A stretch of 64,000 bases of DNA, from assembly GCA_038214295.1 (NCBI GenBank), contig JBBQSA010000007.1, positions 23,919-87,918 on the forward strand, given 5' to 3'. The DNA is from SHZI01 sp038214295. GTDB taxonomy: Bacteria > Pseudomonadota > Gammaproteobacteria > Steroidobacterales > GCA-2729495. The translations under genes and the position numbers were made by a program. Of the stretch, positions 34,569 to 43,296 are shown piece by piece. Numbering within the stretch: position 1 is the first letter of the stretch; each line of letters starts with the position of its first letter. The notes under the pieces are model-generated. The model was not told the DNA's origin. It saw nothing but the letters and a program-made list of their open reading frames with translations, and searched no databases.

Positions 34569-35507
34569 TCAGGCCAGTGGCTCGCCGTTGGCCGCGTACC
34601 ACTGCCGGATCCCATCCCAGATCTCCCCGGCGCTCTCGGCATACCAGAACAGCTCCCGGTCCTCGGGATCGACGACGCCCTCGGCGACGAGGAAGTCGGG
34701 ATCGAAGGCCTTCTGCCAGAACTCACGGCCCACGAGGACCACTGGCACGGGCTTGATCTTGCGGGTCTGCACGAGCGTGAGCGTCTCGAACAGTTCGTCG
34801 AGGGTGCCATAGCCGCCCGGAAAGGCGACGAGCGCCCGGGCGCGCAGCAGAAAGTGCAGCTTCCGGAGCGCGAAATAGTGAAACCGCATGCACAGTTCCG
34901 GCGTGATGTAGGGGTTAGGGAACTGCTCGTGGGGCAGCTTGATGTTGAGACCCACCGACTTGGCACCGACATCAAAGGCGCCCCGGTTGGCGGCTTCCAT
35001 GATTCCCGGTCCGCCGCCCGTCAGCACCACCAGCCGCGAACTCTGCACGCCGGCCTCTGCCCGGGCGACGAGCTGCGCGAACTCCCGCGCGATATCGTAA
35101 TAGCGGCTCTTCGCCACGATGCGCTCGGCGATGTGGACCCGCTGTTGCCGTTCCTGGTCGCCAGGATGCGCCGCGCTCTCGGCGCGCCGGGCCTCGAGGG
35201 CCCGCCGGGCCGCCGCCGGTTCGGGAATCCGCGTGCTGCCGAAGACCACGACCGTCTGTTCAATGCCGTGCCGGGCGAGCAGCATCTCCGGCTTGGCGTA
35301 GTCGACCTGCAGCCTGAGACCGCGGGTCTCCGGGAGCTGCAGAAAGTCCACGTCCTGGTCGGCTTCGCAATAGCTGGGGCTTTCCAGGATCGCCTTCAGC
35401 CGGGCCGGCGCGTCCCGGTCGTCCTCGGCGGGCTTCGGCGTCTGCCAGGGCAAGGGCTCGCGGCGCCGGAGCCTGGCGGGGGGTGCTGGTGGGCGATTGC
35501 CGGACAT
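34569..35507 (-). CDS. LOG-family (lysine decarboxylase-like fold) protein
   Basis: A 312-residue protein. The nucleotide-binding core carries VVFGSTRIPEP, LTGGGPGIMEAANRGA and the diagnostic ARALVAFPGGYGTLDELFE (PGGxGTxxE). LOG proteins hydrolyse nucleoside monophosphates, releasing bases such as cytokinins. An N-terminal extension of roughly 80 residues precedes the core. A TATACT box (complement of 35559-35564) and a 7-bp hairpin lie in its leader, and the MBL-fold gene follows. Confidence 0.9.
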   Translation of the reverse strand: MSGNRPPAPPARLRRREPLPWQTPKPAEDDRDAPARLKAILESPSYCEADQDVDFLQLPETRGLRLQVDYAKPEMLLARHGIEQTVVVFGSTRIPEPAAARRALEARRAESAAHPGDQERQQRVHIAERIVAKSRYYDIAREFAQLVARAEAGVQSSRLVVLTGGGPGIMEAANRGAFDVGAKSVGLNIKLPHEQFPNPYITPELCMRFHYFALRKLHFLLRARALVAFPGGYGTLDELFETLTLVQTRKIKPVPVVLVGREFWQKAFDPDFLVAEGVVDPEDRELFWYAESAGEIWDGIRQWYAANGEPLA

Positions 35508-35788
35508 GCTGGACGCCCTCCCTGGCGCTCACCGCTGGCCAAAACGCCAGCGTATTGAAGTATAGGCCGAACCGGCGTGCCCGCCGGCGGACCAGCTCCG
35601 CCGTCGCCGTCGCCGTCGCCGTCCGCCGCGTAGCGCCGAAGTACCTGCTCGATCTGGGCCAGTTGCCAGGGTGGCAGCTGTGCGCCGTCGATAGCCGGCG
35701 GCCAGCCCACACTGTTGCGCAGGATCGCGGCCAGTTCGAGCCGGTCGGCGGCCGGCAGGGCGAGGAGCGCCTGGAGATCGATCACCAT
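35396..35788 (-). CDS. Doubtful small protein with DGDGDGDGG tract
   Basis: The first 55 residues (MVIDLQALLALPAADRLELAAILRNSV, then WQLAQIEQVLRRYA) look like a real short helical protein. They resemble the LPAxERLELA opening of addiction-module-type proteins. After an Asp-Gly tract encoded by a GACGGC hexamer repeat (around 35599-35625), the composition turns low-complexity. The frame also overlaps the LOG gene by about 112 bp and spans its promoter. A frameshift in the hexamer tract, or a shorter true gene, is possible. No function can be assigned. Confidence 0.4.
   Translation of the reverse strand: MVIDLQALLALPAADRLELAAILRNSVGWPPAIDGAQLPPWQLAQIEQVLRRYAADGDGDGDGGAGPPAGTPVRPILQYAGVLASGERQGGRPACPAIAHQHPPPGSGAASPCPGRRRSPPRTTGTRRPG
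35533..35564 (-). promoter_or_regulatory. Candidate promoter and hairpin ahead of the LOG-family gene
   Basis: TATACT (complement of 35559-35564) is followed, on the minus strand, by CGCTGGC-GTTTTG-GCCAGCG, a perfect 7-bp stem around a 6-nt loop (35533-35552). The stem begins near the expected +1. It could be an operator or an mRNA 5' hairpin. Confidence 0.5.
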
Positions 35789-35863
35789 GACACGACACTA
35801 GGGCCGCGGCGGCTCCGGAGCCAAGGTGGTGTTTCCGGCGATTTCGTCAGGTTCCCGGTTCGC

Positions 35864-37192
35864 CTACACCGGCTCGTCGTGATCCTGCGCCACCAGGCCG
35901 CGGCCCGGCACTTCCCGGCCCGGGGGCTCGACCACCCGCGTGAAGGCCCGGCCCAGGCGCCACGCGACCACTGCCCAGACCGCGGCGATCACGGCCCCCG
36001 TGGCCGCGATCCCTGCGAGGCCGAGCCCGAGACCGCCGAGCAGGGCATAGAACCAGGCGTTGGCCGCGTCCCCGCCCCGGTAGATCACGGTGTCGATGAC
36101 ATTCTTCGCCTTAAAGCGGCTTTCCTTCGGCAGCGCGGTGAACAGCAACTCCCGGGCGGGACGCGTGATCGCGTAGTCACCCGCCCGGCGCAGGACCTGC
36201 ACCGCGATCAGCACGAGCAGCACCGGCGCCGCCGACAGGGCGATGAAGCCCCCGATCATGAAGACCGGCACGACGAGGAGCACGGCCGTCAGGCCGAAGC
36301 GCGCCACCATCCGGCCCGTCGCGAAAATCTGGAAGGGAATGCACAGCGCGTTCACCGTGAGATCCACCGTGGCGAGCACCCTGGTGCGCTCCGCCGACGT
36401 GGCCAGGGAATCCCGCAGGAGCTCGGCCTGCTGCATGTACATGAAAGTGCCGACTGCGGTGAAGAGCAGCACGAACAGGGCGATGCCCAGCAGGTAACGG
36501 GAGTTGGCGAGCAGGGAGATGCCGGCGAGCGGACTGCCGCCCATGGGGTCATCAGCCTGCATCGGTGCGGACAGCGCCTTGTGCGGACTGGCCGGCGACA
36601 CCCGCTCCCAGTGCAGCAGGTAGCGGACCAGGAACACGGTGAGCAGGATGAGCAGGCCGGCACAGAGCAGGAGACTGTCGATGCCGTAGCGCTCCGCCAT
36701 CAGGGACGTGGTGGCGGGCCCCGCTACGGCGCCGGCACTGCCCCCCGCGGCCAGGAACCCGAACAGGCGGCCTGCCTGTTCAGGAGAGAAGATATCCGCC
36801 ATGAAGCTCCAGTAGACCGACAGGACGAAGAGGTTGAACACCCCGACCCAGACGAAGAACGACTGGGCGACCCACGGCGGCGGTTCATCGCCGGTCTCGG
36901 CGAATGCAACGTAGAACGCGGCCACTATCGCGACCAGCAGCAGGGACACCCACGGCACGAACCGGGAGCGTGACAGGTGCGTGCACGCCCAGCCGTACAG
37001 GGGCACCACGAGCAGCATGGCGCCGAAGGACAGCAGGAACAGGTACTTCAGGTTTTCCACGCCGCCGGCGATGCCCATCGCGTCGCGGACGGGCCGCAGC
37101 ATGTAATAGGCGGCCATCATGCAGAAGCCATAGCCGGCGCCGGCGAGCGCGGCGCTGACCTCGGCACGTTCAGCGCCAATCAGCCGGGCCAC
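35864..37192 (-). CDS. Npt1/Npt2-like (Tlc-type) nucleotide transporter family protein, copy 1
   Basis: A 442-residue polytopic protein (about 12 helices) from GTG 37192. It shares with its neighbour the patterns YYMLRPVRDAMG, VVPLYGWACTHLSRSRFVPW, NLFVLSVYWSFMADIFSPEQAGRLFGFLAAGGSAGA and RRAGDYAITRPARELLFTALPKESRFKAKNVIDTVIYRGGDA. These match the family of ATP/ADP translocase-like carriers seen in obligate intracellular bacteria and also, with unknown substrates, in free-living ones. A general MFS assignment is the alternative. It is the last gene of the tkt-gapA-pgk run, 45 bp after its paralogue. Confidence 0.78.
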   Translation of the reverse strand: MARLIGAERAEVSAALAGAGYGFCMMAAYYMLRPVRDAMGIAGGVENLKYLFLLSFGAMLLVVPLYGWACTHLSRSRFVPWVSLLLVAIVAAFYVAFAETGDEPPPWVAQSFFVWVGVFNLFVLSVYWSFMADIFSPEQAGRLFGFLAAGGSAGAVAGPATTSLMAERYGIDSLLLCAGLLILLTVFLVRYLLHWERVSPASPHKALSAPMQADDPMGGSPLAGISLLANSRYLLGIALFVLLFTAVGTFMYMQQAELLRDSLATSAERTRVLATVDLTVNALCIPFQIFATGRMVARFGLTAVLLVVPVFMIGGFIALSAAPVLLVLIAVQVLRRAGDYAITRPARELLFTALPKESRFKAKNVIDTVIYRGGDAANAWFYALLGGLGLGLAGIAATGAVIAAVWAVVAWRLGRAFTRVVEPPGREVPGRGLVAQDHDEPV

Positions 37193-37237
37193 GAACCCGT
37201 GTAAGCGGGTCTCCTCGCGCGCGACGATGGCCGAAAC

Positions 37238-38569
37238 CTAGTGACCGGTCCCGGCTGGTGGTCGGGCTGCCGTGCCGCCCGCTTCCTGGCGCCGGCCCAG
37301 CCACCAGCCGTTCAGCGCCCAGGCCGCAGCGAGGCCCGCCCCCATCACAGCAACACCAACGGTGGACAGGCCGCCGGCCTCCAGCGCGGTCTTTACCTGA
37401 GCGGAAAGGGCGTCGCCGCCGCGATAGACCGGGACGTCGATGAGGCTCTTGGCCTTGTACTTCGTCTCGGTGTCCACGAGGCTGAAGAGCATCTCCCGGC
37501 CGGGCCGGATGAACGCGTACTCGCCCACCCGTCGCGCCACGAAGACCACGGCCAGCATCGCGAAGGTGTTGACGGCCGCGAGACCGAGGAACCCGGCAAC
37601 CATGATCAGCGGAACGACGGTGACGAGCACCACGACGCCCAGCCTCGAGGCCACTCGCCCCGTGATGAACAGCTGCAGAAGGACGGTCAGACCCTGCACG
37701 ATGTAGTCGAGGCGGGCAAACACCTGGGTGCGCTGCTCACTGCTCGCGAAGGTCTCGGTAACGAGGCGCAGCTGCTCGAAGTACAGGAAGGTATTGACCG
37801 AGGCCAGCAGTATCACGAACAGGGAGATGCCCAGCAGGTAGGGTGACTTGAGCACCAGGGAAAAGCCGGCGAAGGGATTGCCGCCCATCGGCCGGTCCGG
37901 CGCCCGGGGCGCCGCCGGGTCGGAGGGCATGGCGGACCACGCCGCCAGTAGCCGGCGCTGGCAGTAGATGGCGATCAGGAAGGCGCCGCCGCCCATGCAG
38001 AGCACGCCGGGATTGCCGATCCAGGGAACCGTCAGGTCCGTGAGCAGGGGACCGACGAGGGCTCCGGTCGTGCCCCCCGCGGCGATCACTCCGAACAGGC
38101 GCCGGGTCTGGTTGGCGTCGAAGAGTTCCAGCAGGAAGCTCCAGAACACCGACACAATGAAGAGATTCAGTACGCTGATCCAGACATAGAAGAACTGGGC
38201 GACGGCGAGGTTCTTCTCGTCGGTGGCGAGGGCCGCGCCAACGCCAAACAGGGACAGCGCCACCACGCCGTAGATCCAGGGCAGAAAGGCGCTCCGCCTG
38301 AACTTCGTGCAGGCCCAGCCGTACAGCGGAACCACGGCCAGCGAGACGATCCAGGTGACGACGTAAAGGTCGCTGACCCGCTCTGCCCCGAGAATCGTGC
38401 CGACTGTCTCGCGCACCGGCCGCACGGCGAAATAGCCACCAAGCACGCAGAAGAACAGCACGAAGGCCGTGACCACCGGCTGGATCTCCGACGCCTCGAT
38501 GCGGGCGGCCCGGCCCAGCAACCGGCCGAGCAGCGAGGGCGGCGACGCAGCCGCCGGCGGCTGGCTCAT
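37238..38569 (-). CDS. Npt1/Npt2-like (Tlc-type) nucleotide transporter family protein, copy 2
   Basis: A 443-residue membrane protein and clear paralogue of the adjacent gene: YFAVRPVRETVG, VVPLYGWACTKFRRSAFLPW, NLFIVSVFWSFLLELFDANQTRRLFGVIAAGGTTGA and RRVGEYAFIRPGREMLFSLVDTETKYKAKSLIDVPVYRGGDA align block for block. Its start overlaps the stop of the SDR-like gene by 4 bp (ATGA), so it is translationally coupled to the glycolytic genes. Whether it moves nucleotides or another solute cannot be decided from sequence. Confidence 0.78.
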   Translation of the reverse strand: MSQPPAAASPPSLLGRLLGRAARIEASEIQPVVTAFVLFFCVLGGYFAVRPVRETVGTILGAERVSDLYVVTWIVSLAVVPLYGWACTKFRRSAFLPWIYGVVALSLFGVGAALATDEKNLAVAQFFYVWISVLNLFIVSVFWSFLLELFDANQTRRLFGVIAAGGTTGALVGPLLTDLTVPWIGNPGVLCMGGGAFLIAIYCQRRLLAAWSAMPSDPAAPRAPDRPMGGNPFAGFSLVLKSPYLLGISLFVILLASVNTFLYFEQLRLVTETFASSEQRTQVFARLDYIVQGLTVLLQLFITGRVASRLGVVVLVTVVPLIMVAGFLGLAAVNTFAMLAVVFVARRVGEYAFIRPGREMLFSLVDTETKYKAKSLIDVPVYRGGDALSAQVKTALEAGGLSTVGVAVMGAGLAAAWALNGWWLGRRQEAGGTAARPPAGTGH

Positions 38570-39327
38570 CGCTTCGGCTCGTCAGCCGCCAGCGCCGTAA
38601 AGCTGGCGTTCCAGTCCGTAGTGGGCGGCGTCTGGGCGCCGTAGGCCTCGAAGGTGCGATTGCGCGCCGCGGGCGCCGTGAGGGCCGCGACGCAGATCCG
38701 GGCCACGTCGGCGCGTGGTATGACGCCTGTGCCCTTGTCGCCCTGCTCCAGGCGGACACCGTTCTGCCCGCCGGGCTTGTTGGTCAGGCCGCCAGGACGA
38801 ACGATGGTGTAGGGCACGCCGCTGGCGCGCACCGCGTCCTCGCCCTTGCCTTTCCAGATGAGCACGTTGTCGAACATCTTGTTGAGCACGTGGTCCTTGT
38901 TGGTCACGCCCGACGACGAGACCACTACGATCTGCTCCAGCCGGGCCGCCGCCGCGGCGTCCGCCAGGTTCCGGACGCCCTGGTAATCCACGAACTCCGG
39001 CCCGTTCGCCGGGTCCTTGCGGGTGGCGCCGATGGCCACGATGGCGTAGCGAACGCCCTTCATGGCGGCATCGATGGTCGGCCGCTGGCGGACGTCGCCG
39101 GTGGCGTACTCGACGCTCTCGCCAAGGACGGCCCGGGCACTGTCTGCGTCCCGCACCAGGGCGCGGACCTTGTAGCCGGCGGCGTTGAGTTCGCTGACTA
39201 CCTGCCGACCGGTGCCGCCCGTCGCGCCTGCCACCAGGACGAGGTCCGCCGCTGCTGCCGCCTGGCCGATGCCGGCCAAGAGCAGGCTTGCCAGCGCCAG
39301 CTTTCTCACAATACTCCGCATGTTCAT
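38566..39327 (-). CDS. Exported SDR-like NAD(P)-binding protein (NmrA/atypical SDR)
   Basis: A 253-residue protein with an apparent signal peptide (KLALASLLLAGIGQAAAAAD). The Rossmann motif GATGGTGRQVVSELNAAGYKVRALVRD and VDYQGVRNLADAA follow. The classical YxxxK catalytic pair is not evident, so it is an atypical SDR. A secreted NAD(P)-binding protein is unusual; the leader could instead be a membrane anchor. It overlaps pyk by 4 bp (ATGA) and the transporter gene by 4 bp. Confidence 0.85.
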   Translation of the reverse strand: MNMRSIVRKLALASLLLAGIGQAAAAADLVLVAGATGGTGRQVVSELNAAGYKVRALVRDADSARAVLGESVEYATGDVRQRPTIDAAMKGVRYAIVAIGATRKDPANGPEFVDYQGVRNLADAAAAARLEQIVVVSSSGVTNKDHVLNKMFDNVLIWKGKGEDAVRASGVPYTIVRPGGLTNKPGGQNGVRLEQGDKGTGVIPRADVARICVAALTAPAARNRTFEAYGAQTPPTTDWNASFTALAADEPKR

Positions 39328-40757
39328 CGCTCCCTGGTGACTGAAAGGATCTGCATGGAATTGGTCTTGCCGGCCACGCCGGACAACTCGCCCTTGGTGA
39401 CGATCACCAGGTCACCCTCGCGGACGTGGCCCATGCCGAGCAGCAGCTGGAACACCTCATGGTAGATACGTTCCACGTCCGTGTGGGTGATGTCGAAGGC
39501 CACGGGGTACACGCCCCGGTACATCACCACCCGGCGGCGGGTGGTCTCGTGGCGGGTGAAGGCGAATATCGGGATGTCCGAGCGGATTCGCGACATCCAC
39601 AAGGGCGTGGACCCGGACTCCGTGAGGGTAATGATCGCCGTCACGGGCAAGTGGTTCGCGGTGTACATCACGGCCATCGCGATGGCCTCGTCCACGGCCT
39701 GGAAGCGGTCGTCGTTGCGGTGGTTCGGCCGGCCGAGTGTCAGGTAGTAGCTCTCGGCGCCGATGCAGACCTCCGCCATCGTCGCCACGGCACGCACCGG
39801 GTACTCGCCCACGGCGGTCTCGGCGGACAGCATCACGGCATCGGTGCCGTCCATGACTGCGTTGGCGATGTCGGACACCTCGGCACGGGTCGGCACCTGG
39901 CTGTGGATCATGGACTCCATCATCTGGGTGGCCGTAATCGCCACCTTGTGCCGGTGGCGGGTCATTTTAAGGATCTTTTTCTGCAGGCCCGTGAGGGCGG
40001 CATAACCCATCTCGACGCCGAGGTCGCCCCGCGCGACCATCACCGCGTCGGACGCATCGATGATGCTCTCCAGGTTCGCGATGGCCTCGGCCCGCTCGAT
40101 CTTGGCCACGAGGAGCGCGGAACTGCCGGCCTGCCGCAGCAGCTCCCGGGCTTCGTGGACGTCTTCGGCCCGGCGGACAAAGGAGACCGCGAGCCAGTCC
40201 ACGCCGAGCGCGGCGGCACGCTTCACATCCTCCCGGTCCTTGTCCGTCAGGGCGGGCGCCGACAGGCCCCCGCCCTGCTTGTTGATGCCCTTGTTGTCCG
40301 CGAGCCGGCCACCCTGCGTCACCACGCAATGAATCCGGGACCCGGAGACCCGGTCGACGGTCAGCGTGATGAAGCCGTCATCCAGCAGCAGCACGTCCCC
40401 GGGGCCGACGTCCTGACTGAGCTGGGCATAGGCGACGCCAACCCCCTCCAGGGAGCCGCCAGCCGGGTCCATCGACGGGTCGAGGACGAACGGCTGGCCC
40501 TCCTCGAGCTGCACCGGCCCATCGCGGAAACGCTGGATGCGGATCTTCGGCCCCTGGAGATCGCCGAGCACGGCCACGTACTTGCCGCTTTTTTCCGCCA
40601 CCTCGCGCACCATGCGCACGACACGCTCACGGTCGCCCGCGCCACCGTGGGAGAAATTGACGCGCACCACATCAGCACCCGCGGCGATCAGTTTCCCGAG
40701 AGTCTCGGGATCTTCCGTGGCGGGACCGAGGGTGGCAATAATCTTCGTCCTGCGCAT
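39324..40757 (-). CDS. pyk: Pyruvate kinase
   Basis: ATG 40757 (MRRTKIIATLGPATEDPETLG) gives 477 residues; an in-frame GTG at 40772 is less likely. Catalytic blocks are VRVNFSHG, GDLQGPKIR, the active-site Lys region ALLVAKIERAEAIAN, VARGDLGVEMG and the MTRHRHKVAITATQMMESMI segment. It makes pyruvate and ATP from PEP. It follows glycerate 2-kinase by 68 bp on the minus strand, within the tkt-gapA-pgk run. Confidence 0.96.
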   Translation of the reverse strand: MRRTKIIATLGPATEDPETLGKLIAAGADVVRVNFSHGGAGDRERVVRMVREVAEKSGKYVAVLGDLQGPKIRIQRFRDGPVQLEEGQPFVLDPSMDPAGGSLEGVGVAYAQLSQDVGPGDVLLLDDGFITLTVDRVSGSRIHCVVTQGGRLADNKGINKQGGGLSAPALTDKDREDVKRAAALGVDWLAVSFVRRAEDVHEARELLRQAGSSALLVAKIERAEAIANLESIIDASDAVMVARGDLGVEMGYAALTGLQKKILKMTRHRHKVAITATQMMESMIHSQVPTRAEVSDIANAVMDGTDAVMLSAETAVGEYPVRAVATMAEVCIGAESYYLTLGRPNHRNDDRFQAVDEAIAMAVMYTANHLPVTAIITLTESGSTPLWMSRIRSDIPIFAFTRHETTRRRVVMYRGVYPVAFDITHTDVERIYHEVFQLLLGMGHVREGDLVIVTKGELSGVAGKTNSMQILSVTRER

Positions 40758-40825
40758 GACGAACTGCCCCACCGGTACAACAAAACCCCCGGCATTATCA
40801 CACAGGGCCCGGTGGACCGAAGGGC

Positions 40826-42094
40826 TCAGGCCGTGAGCTGGATCCTGAGGTCGTTCACGTTGGTGCGGGTCGGCCCGGTGACCAGGAGGTCACCAAGGGC
40901 GGCAAAGAACCCGTAGCTGTCCTGGGCAGCGAGCGCCACTGCCGGATTCCGCCGGACGCGGGCGGCGCGCAGCAACGTGTCCGGCGTCAGGAGCGCGCCG
41001 GCATTGTCCCCCGTCCCGTCGATGCCGTCGGTGTCCGCCGCGAGGGCGTGTGCGCCGGCGTCGGCCCCCAGGGACAGCATCAGCGCGAGCAGGTACTCGC
41101 CATTGCGCCCGCCCCGGCCGCCGGGATGGCGGACGCTGACGGTGGTCTCCCCGCCGGAGAGCACGGCGGTCCGCTCGCCGCCGGCCCGCAGCGCGCCGAG
41201 CAGCGCCGCGTGTTCCTGGGCCGCCGCCCGGGCCGGGCCGGCGACGTCCCCGAGGACTACCGCCTTGTAGCCGGCCACTCTGGCCCCCCGGGCCGCGGCG
41301 GCCAGGGCGCTCGAGGAACTGGCGACGATCCGGGCGGTGACCGGCGGCAGCCCGCGGGCGGTCCCGGCGGGAGCCTCGAGCACGAGCGCGCGCGCGATCG
41401 CCGCGGACAGCGGGATCCGGTACCTGTCCAGGATGGCCCGCGCCTCCGCCCGGGAGACCGGGTCGGGCGCCAGTGGACCGGAGCCGATGTCGGCGAGCAC
41501 GTCGCCGGGAACGTCCGAGATGGCGAGCAGCAGGATCTCAGCCGCCCGGATCTCGCGGCCCAGGCCGCCGCCCTTGATAAGGGACAACTTGCGGCGGACG
41601 GTGTTGATCTCCGCGATACCGGCCCCGGAAGCCAGCAACTGCCGCGTTAGCGCCTGCTTGTCGGCCAGCGTGACGCCAGGCACCGGCTGGACGAGCAGCG
41701 ACGACGCGCCACCCGACAGCAGCACGAGGCACCGGTCCTCCGGCTGGCAGGTACGGGCAAGCTGCAGGATGCGCGCGCCGGCGGCGACGCTTGCCTCATC
41801 GGGAACGGGATGGCCGGCCTCGAGGATCTCGATTCCCGGCGCCTGCTCGCCAGGCCGCAGGCCATGCCCGTAGCGGGTAACCACCGCGCCGCTGACCGGG
41901 CCCAGGTCGTGGGCTGCGTGATGCGCAGCCACGGTGACAGCCATCGCGGCGGCAGCCTTGCCCGCGCCGATGACGACGGTGCGGCCCGCCGGACGGACCG
42001 TGGGGAGATGGGCAGGCAGACAGTTGGCCGGCTCGGCCGCCGCGACGGCGGCCCGAAACAGCTGTATCAGCAGCTCACTTTGGGGCGCGCGCAC
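40826..42094 (-). CDS. Glycerate 2-kinase (GckA/TtuD, MOFRL family)
   Basis: GTG 42094 gives 422 residues and a 20-bp overlap with the end of pgk; longer frames run inside pgk. The N-terminal domain has VVIGAGKAAAAMA, VLLSGGASSLLVQPVPGVTLADKQALTRQLLASGAGI and NTVRRKLSLIKGGGL. The C-terminal MOFRL motif region includes LSGGETTVSV, GGRNGEYLLALML and ADTDGIDGTGDNAGA. It phosphorylates D-glycerate to 2-phosphoglycerate, feeding pyruvate kinase via enolase. The placement between pgk and pyk is metabolically sensible. Confidence 0.92.
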   Translation of the reverse strand: MRAPQSELLIQLFRAAVAAAEPANCLPAHLPTVRPAGRTVVIGAGKAAAAMAVTVAAHHAAHDLGPVSGAVVTRYGHGLRPGEQAPGIEILEAGHPVPDEASVAAGARILQLARTCQPEDRCLVLLSGGASSLLVQPVPGVTLADKQALTRQLLASGAGIAEINTVRRKLSLIKGGGLGREIRAAEILLLAISDVPGDVLADIGSGPLAPDPVSRAEARAILDRYRIPLSAAIARALVLEAPAGTARGLPPVTARIVASSSSALAAAARGARVAGYKAVVLGDVAGPARAAAQEHAALLGALRAGGERTAVLSGGETTVSVRHPGGRGGRNGEYLLALMLSLGADAGAHALAADTDGIDGTGDNAGALLTPDTLLRAARVRRNPAVALAAQDSYGFFAALGDLLVTGPTRTNVNDLRIQLTA

Positions 42095-43286
42095 GCTTGG
42101 CGCGGCTCGCGGCGCCTGCACGCTCGGCGAGGACCGCCACGGCCGGCAGGACCGTGCCATCCAGGAATTCCAGGAACGCGCCACCACCCGTCGACACGTA
42201 GGAGATCTGGTCCACAAGGCCGTACTTCTCCAGCGCCGCCAGGGTGTCGCCACCACCGGCCACGCTGAAGGCCTTCGACTTCGCCACGGCCTCGGCGAGG
42301 CGCTTCGTGCCCCGCCCGAACCTGTCGATCTCGAAGACCCCCACGGGGCCATTCCAGATGATCGTGCCCGCGCGGGCTATCAGGCGTGCGTACATTTCGG
42401 CGGTGCGCGGCCCGATGTCGAGAATAAGGTCCGCAGGGCCGACCTTGCTGACAGGCCGGGTGGCTGCCGCGGCCGTGGGCGACAGCGCCCGGGCAACCAC
42501 CACGTCGGTCGGTAGGGGAACCGACGCCCGGAAGCCCTTCCCGCTGAGCCGCCGCGCCTCAGGAATCAGGTCCTTTTCACAAAGTGACTTGCCAACCGGG
42601 TACCCGGCCGCGGCCAGGAACGTATTGGCGATACCGCCGCCCACGATCAGCTGGTCGACCTGCCGCGCGAGGGAGTTCAGCACCTTGAGCTTGGTGGAGA
42701 CCTTGGAGCCGCCGACGATGGCGACCACCGGCCGCTCCGGCTTGCGGAGCACGCGCTCCAGCGCCGTCAGCTCCGCCATCAGCAGGGGCCCCGCGCAGGC
42801 GATGGGCGCGTACTTCGCCACGCCGTGGGTGCTGGCCTCGGCCCGGTGTGCCGTGCCGAAGGCATCCATGACGAAAATGTCGCAAAGGCGGGCCATGCGC
42901 TTTGCCAGCGCCGGCGAGTTCTGCTTCTCGCCGGGATTGAAGCGCACGTTCTCGCACAGGACCACTTCGCCGTCGGTGATCTCGAAGCCGTCGAGCCATT
43001 CCCGGACGAGTGGCACGGGCTGGCCGAGCAGCTCCGCGAGCCGGTTGGCCACGGGCCGCAGCGAGAGCGCCGGGTCGAATACGCCCTCCTTCGGCCGCCC
43101 GAGGTGGGACAGGAGGATCACGGCGGCGCCGCGCGCGAGCGCGAGGCGGATGGTTGGCAGCGCGGCCAGGATGCGGGCCTCGCTGGTGACGCGGCCGTCC
43201 TTCACGGGCACGTTGAAGTCCACCCGGATAAGCACGCGCTTGCCGGCGAGACTCTGGTCGATCATGCGCAGCACGTTCGTGGTCAT
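42075..43286 (-). CDS. pgk: Phosphoglycerate kinase
   Basis: A 403-residue enzyme. RVLIRVDFNVPVKDGRVTSEARI, ILLSHLGRPKEGV, LLMAELTALERVLRKPERPVVAIVGGSKVSTKLKVL and the C-terminal nucleotide loop SVAGGGDTLAALEK with STGGGAFLEFLDG are all present. It interconverts 1,3-bisphosphoglycerate and 3-phosphoglycerate. It starts 10 bp after gapA. Confidence 0.98.
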   Translation of the reverse strand: MTTNVLRMIDQSLAGKRVLIRVDFNVPVKDGRVTSEARILAALPTIRLALARGAAVILLSHLGRPKEGVFDPALSLRPVANRLAELLGQPVPLVREWLDGFEITDGEVVLCENVRFNPGEKQNSPALAKRMARLCDIFVMDAFGTAHRAEASTHGVAKYAPIACAGPLLMAELTALERVLRKPERPVVAIVGGSKVSTKLKVLNSLARQVDQLIVGGGIANTFLAAAGYPVGKSLCEKDLIPEARRLSGKGFRASVPLPTDVVVARALSPTAAAATRPVSKVGPADLILDIGPRTAEMYARLIARAGTIIWNGPVGVFEIDRFGRGTKRLAEAVAKSKAFSVAGGGDTLAALEKYGLVDQISYVSTGGGAFLEFLDGTVLPAVAVLAERAGAASRAKRARAPK

Positions 43287-43296
43287 GGGGCTCTGC

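Noticed and set aside
35396..35788. Calling the small ORF before the LOG gene an antitoxin
   Set aside because: Only the LPAxRLELA-like opening is suggestive; no toxin partner or conserved tail is present.
40826..42352. Extended glycerate kinase start at 42352
   Set aside because: The extra 86 residues are the shadow frame of the pgk C-terminus; GTG 42094 gives the usual family length.
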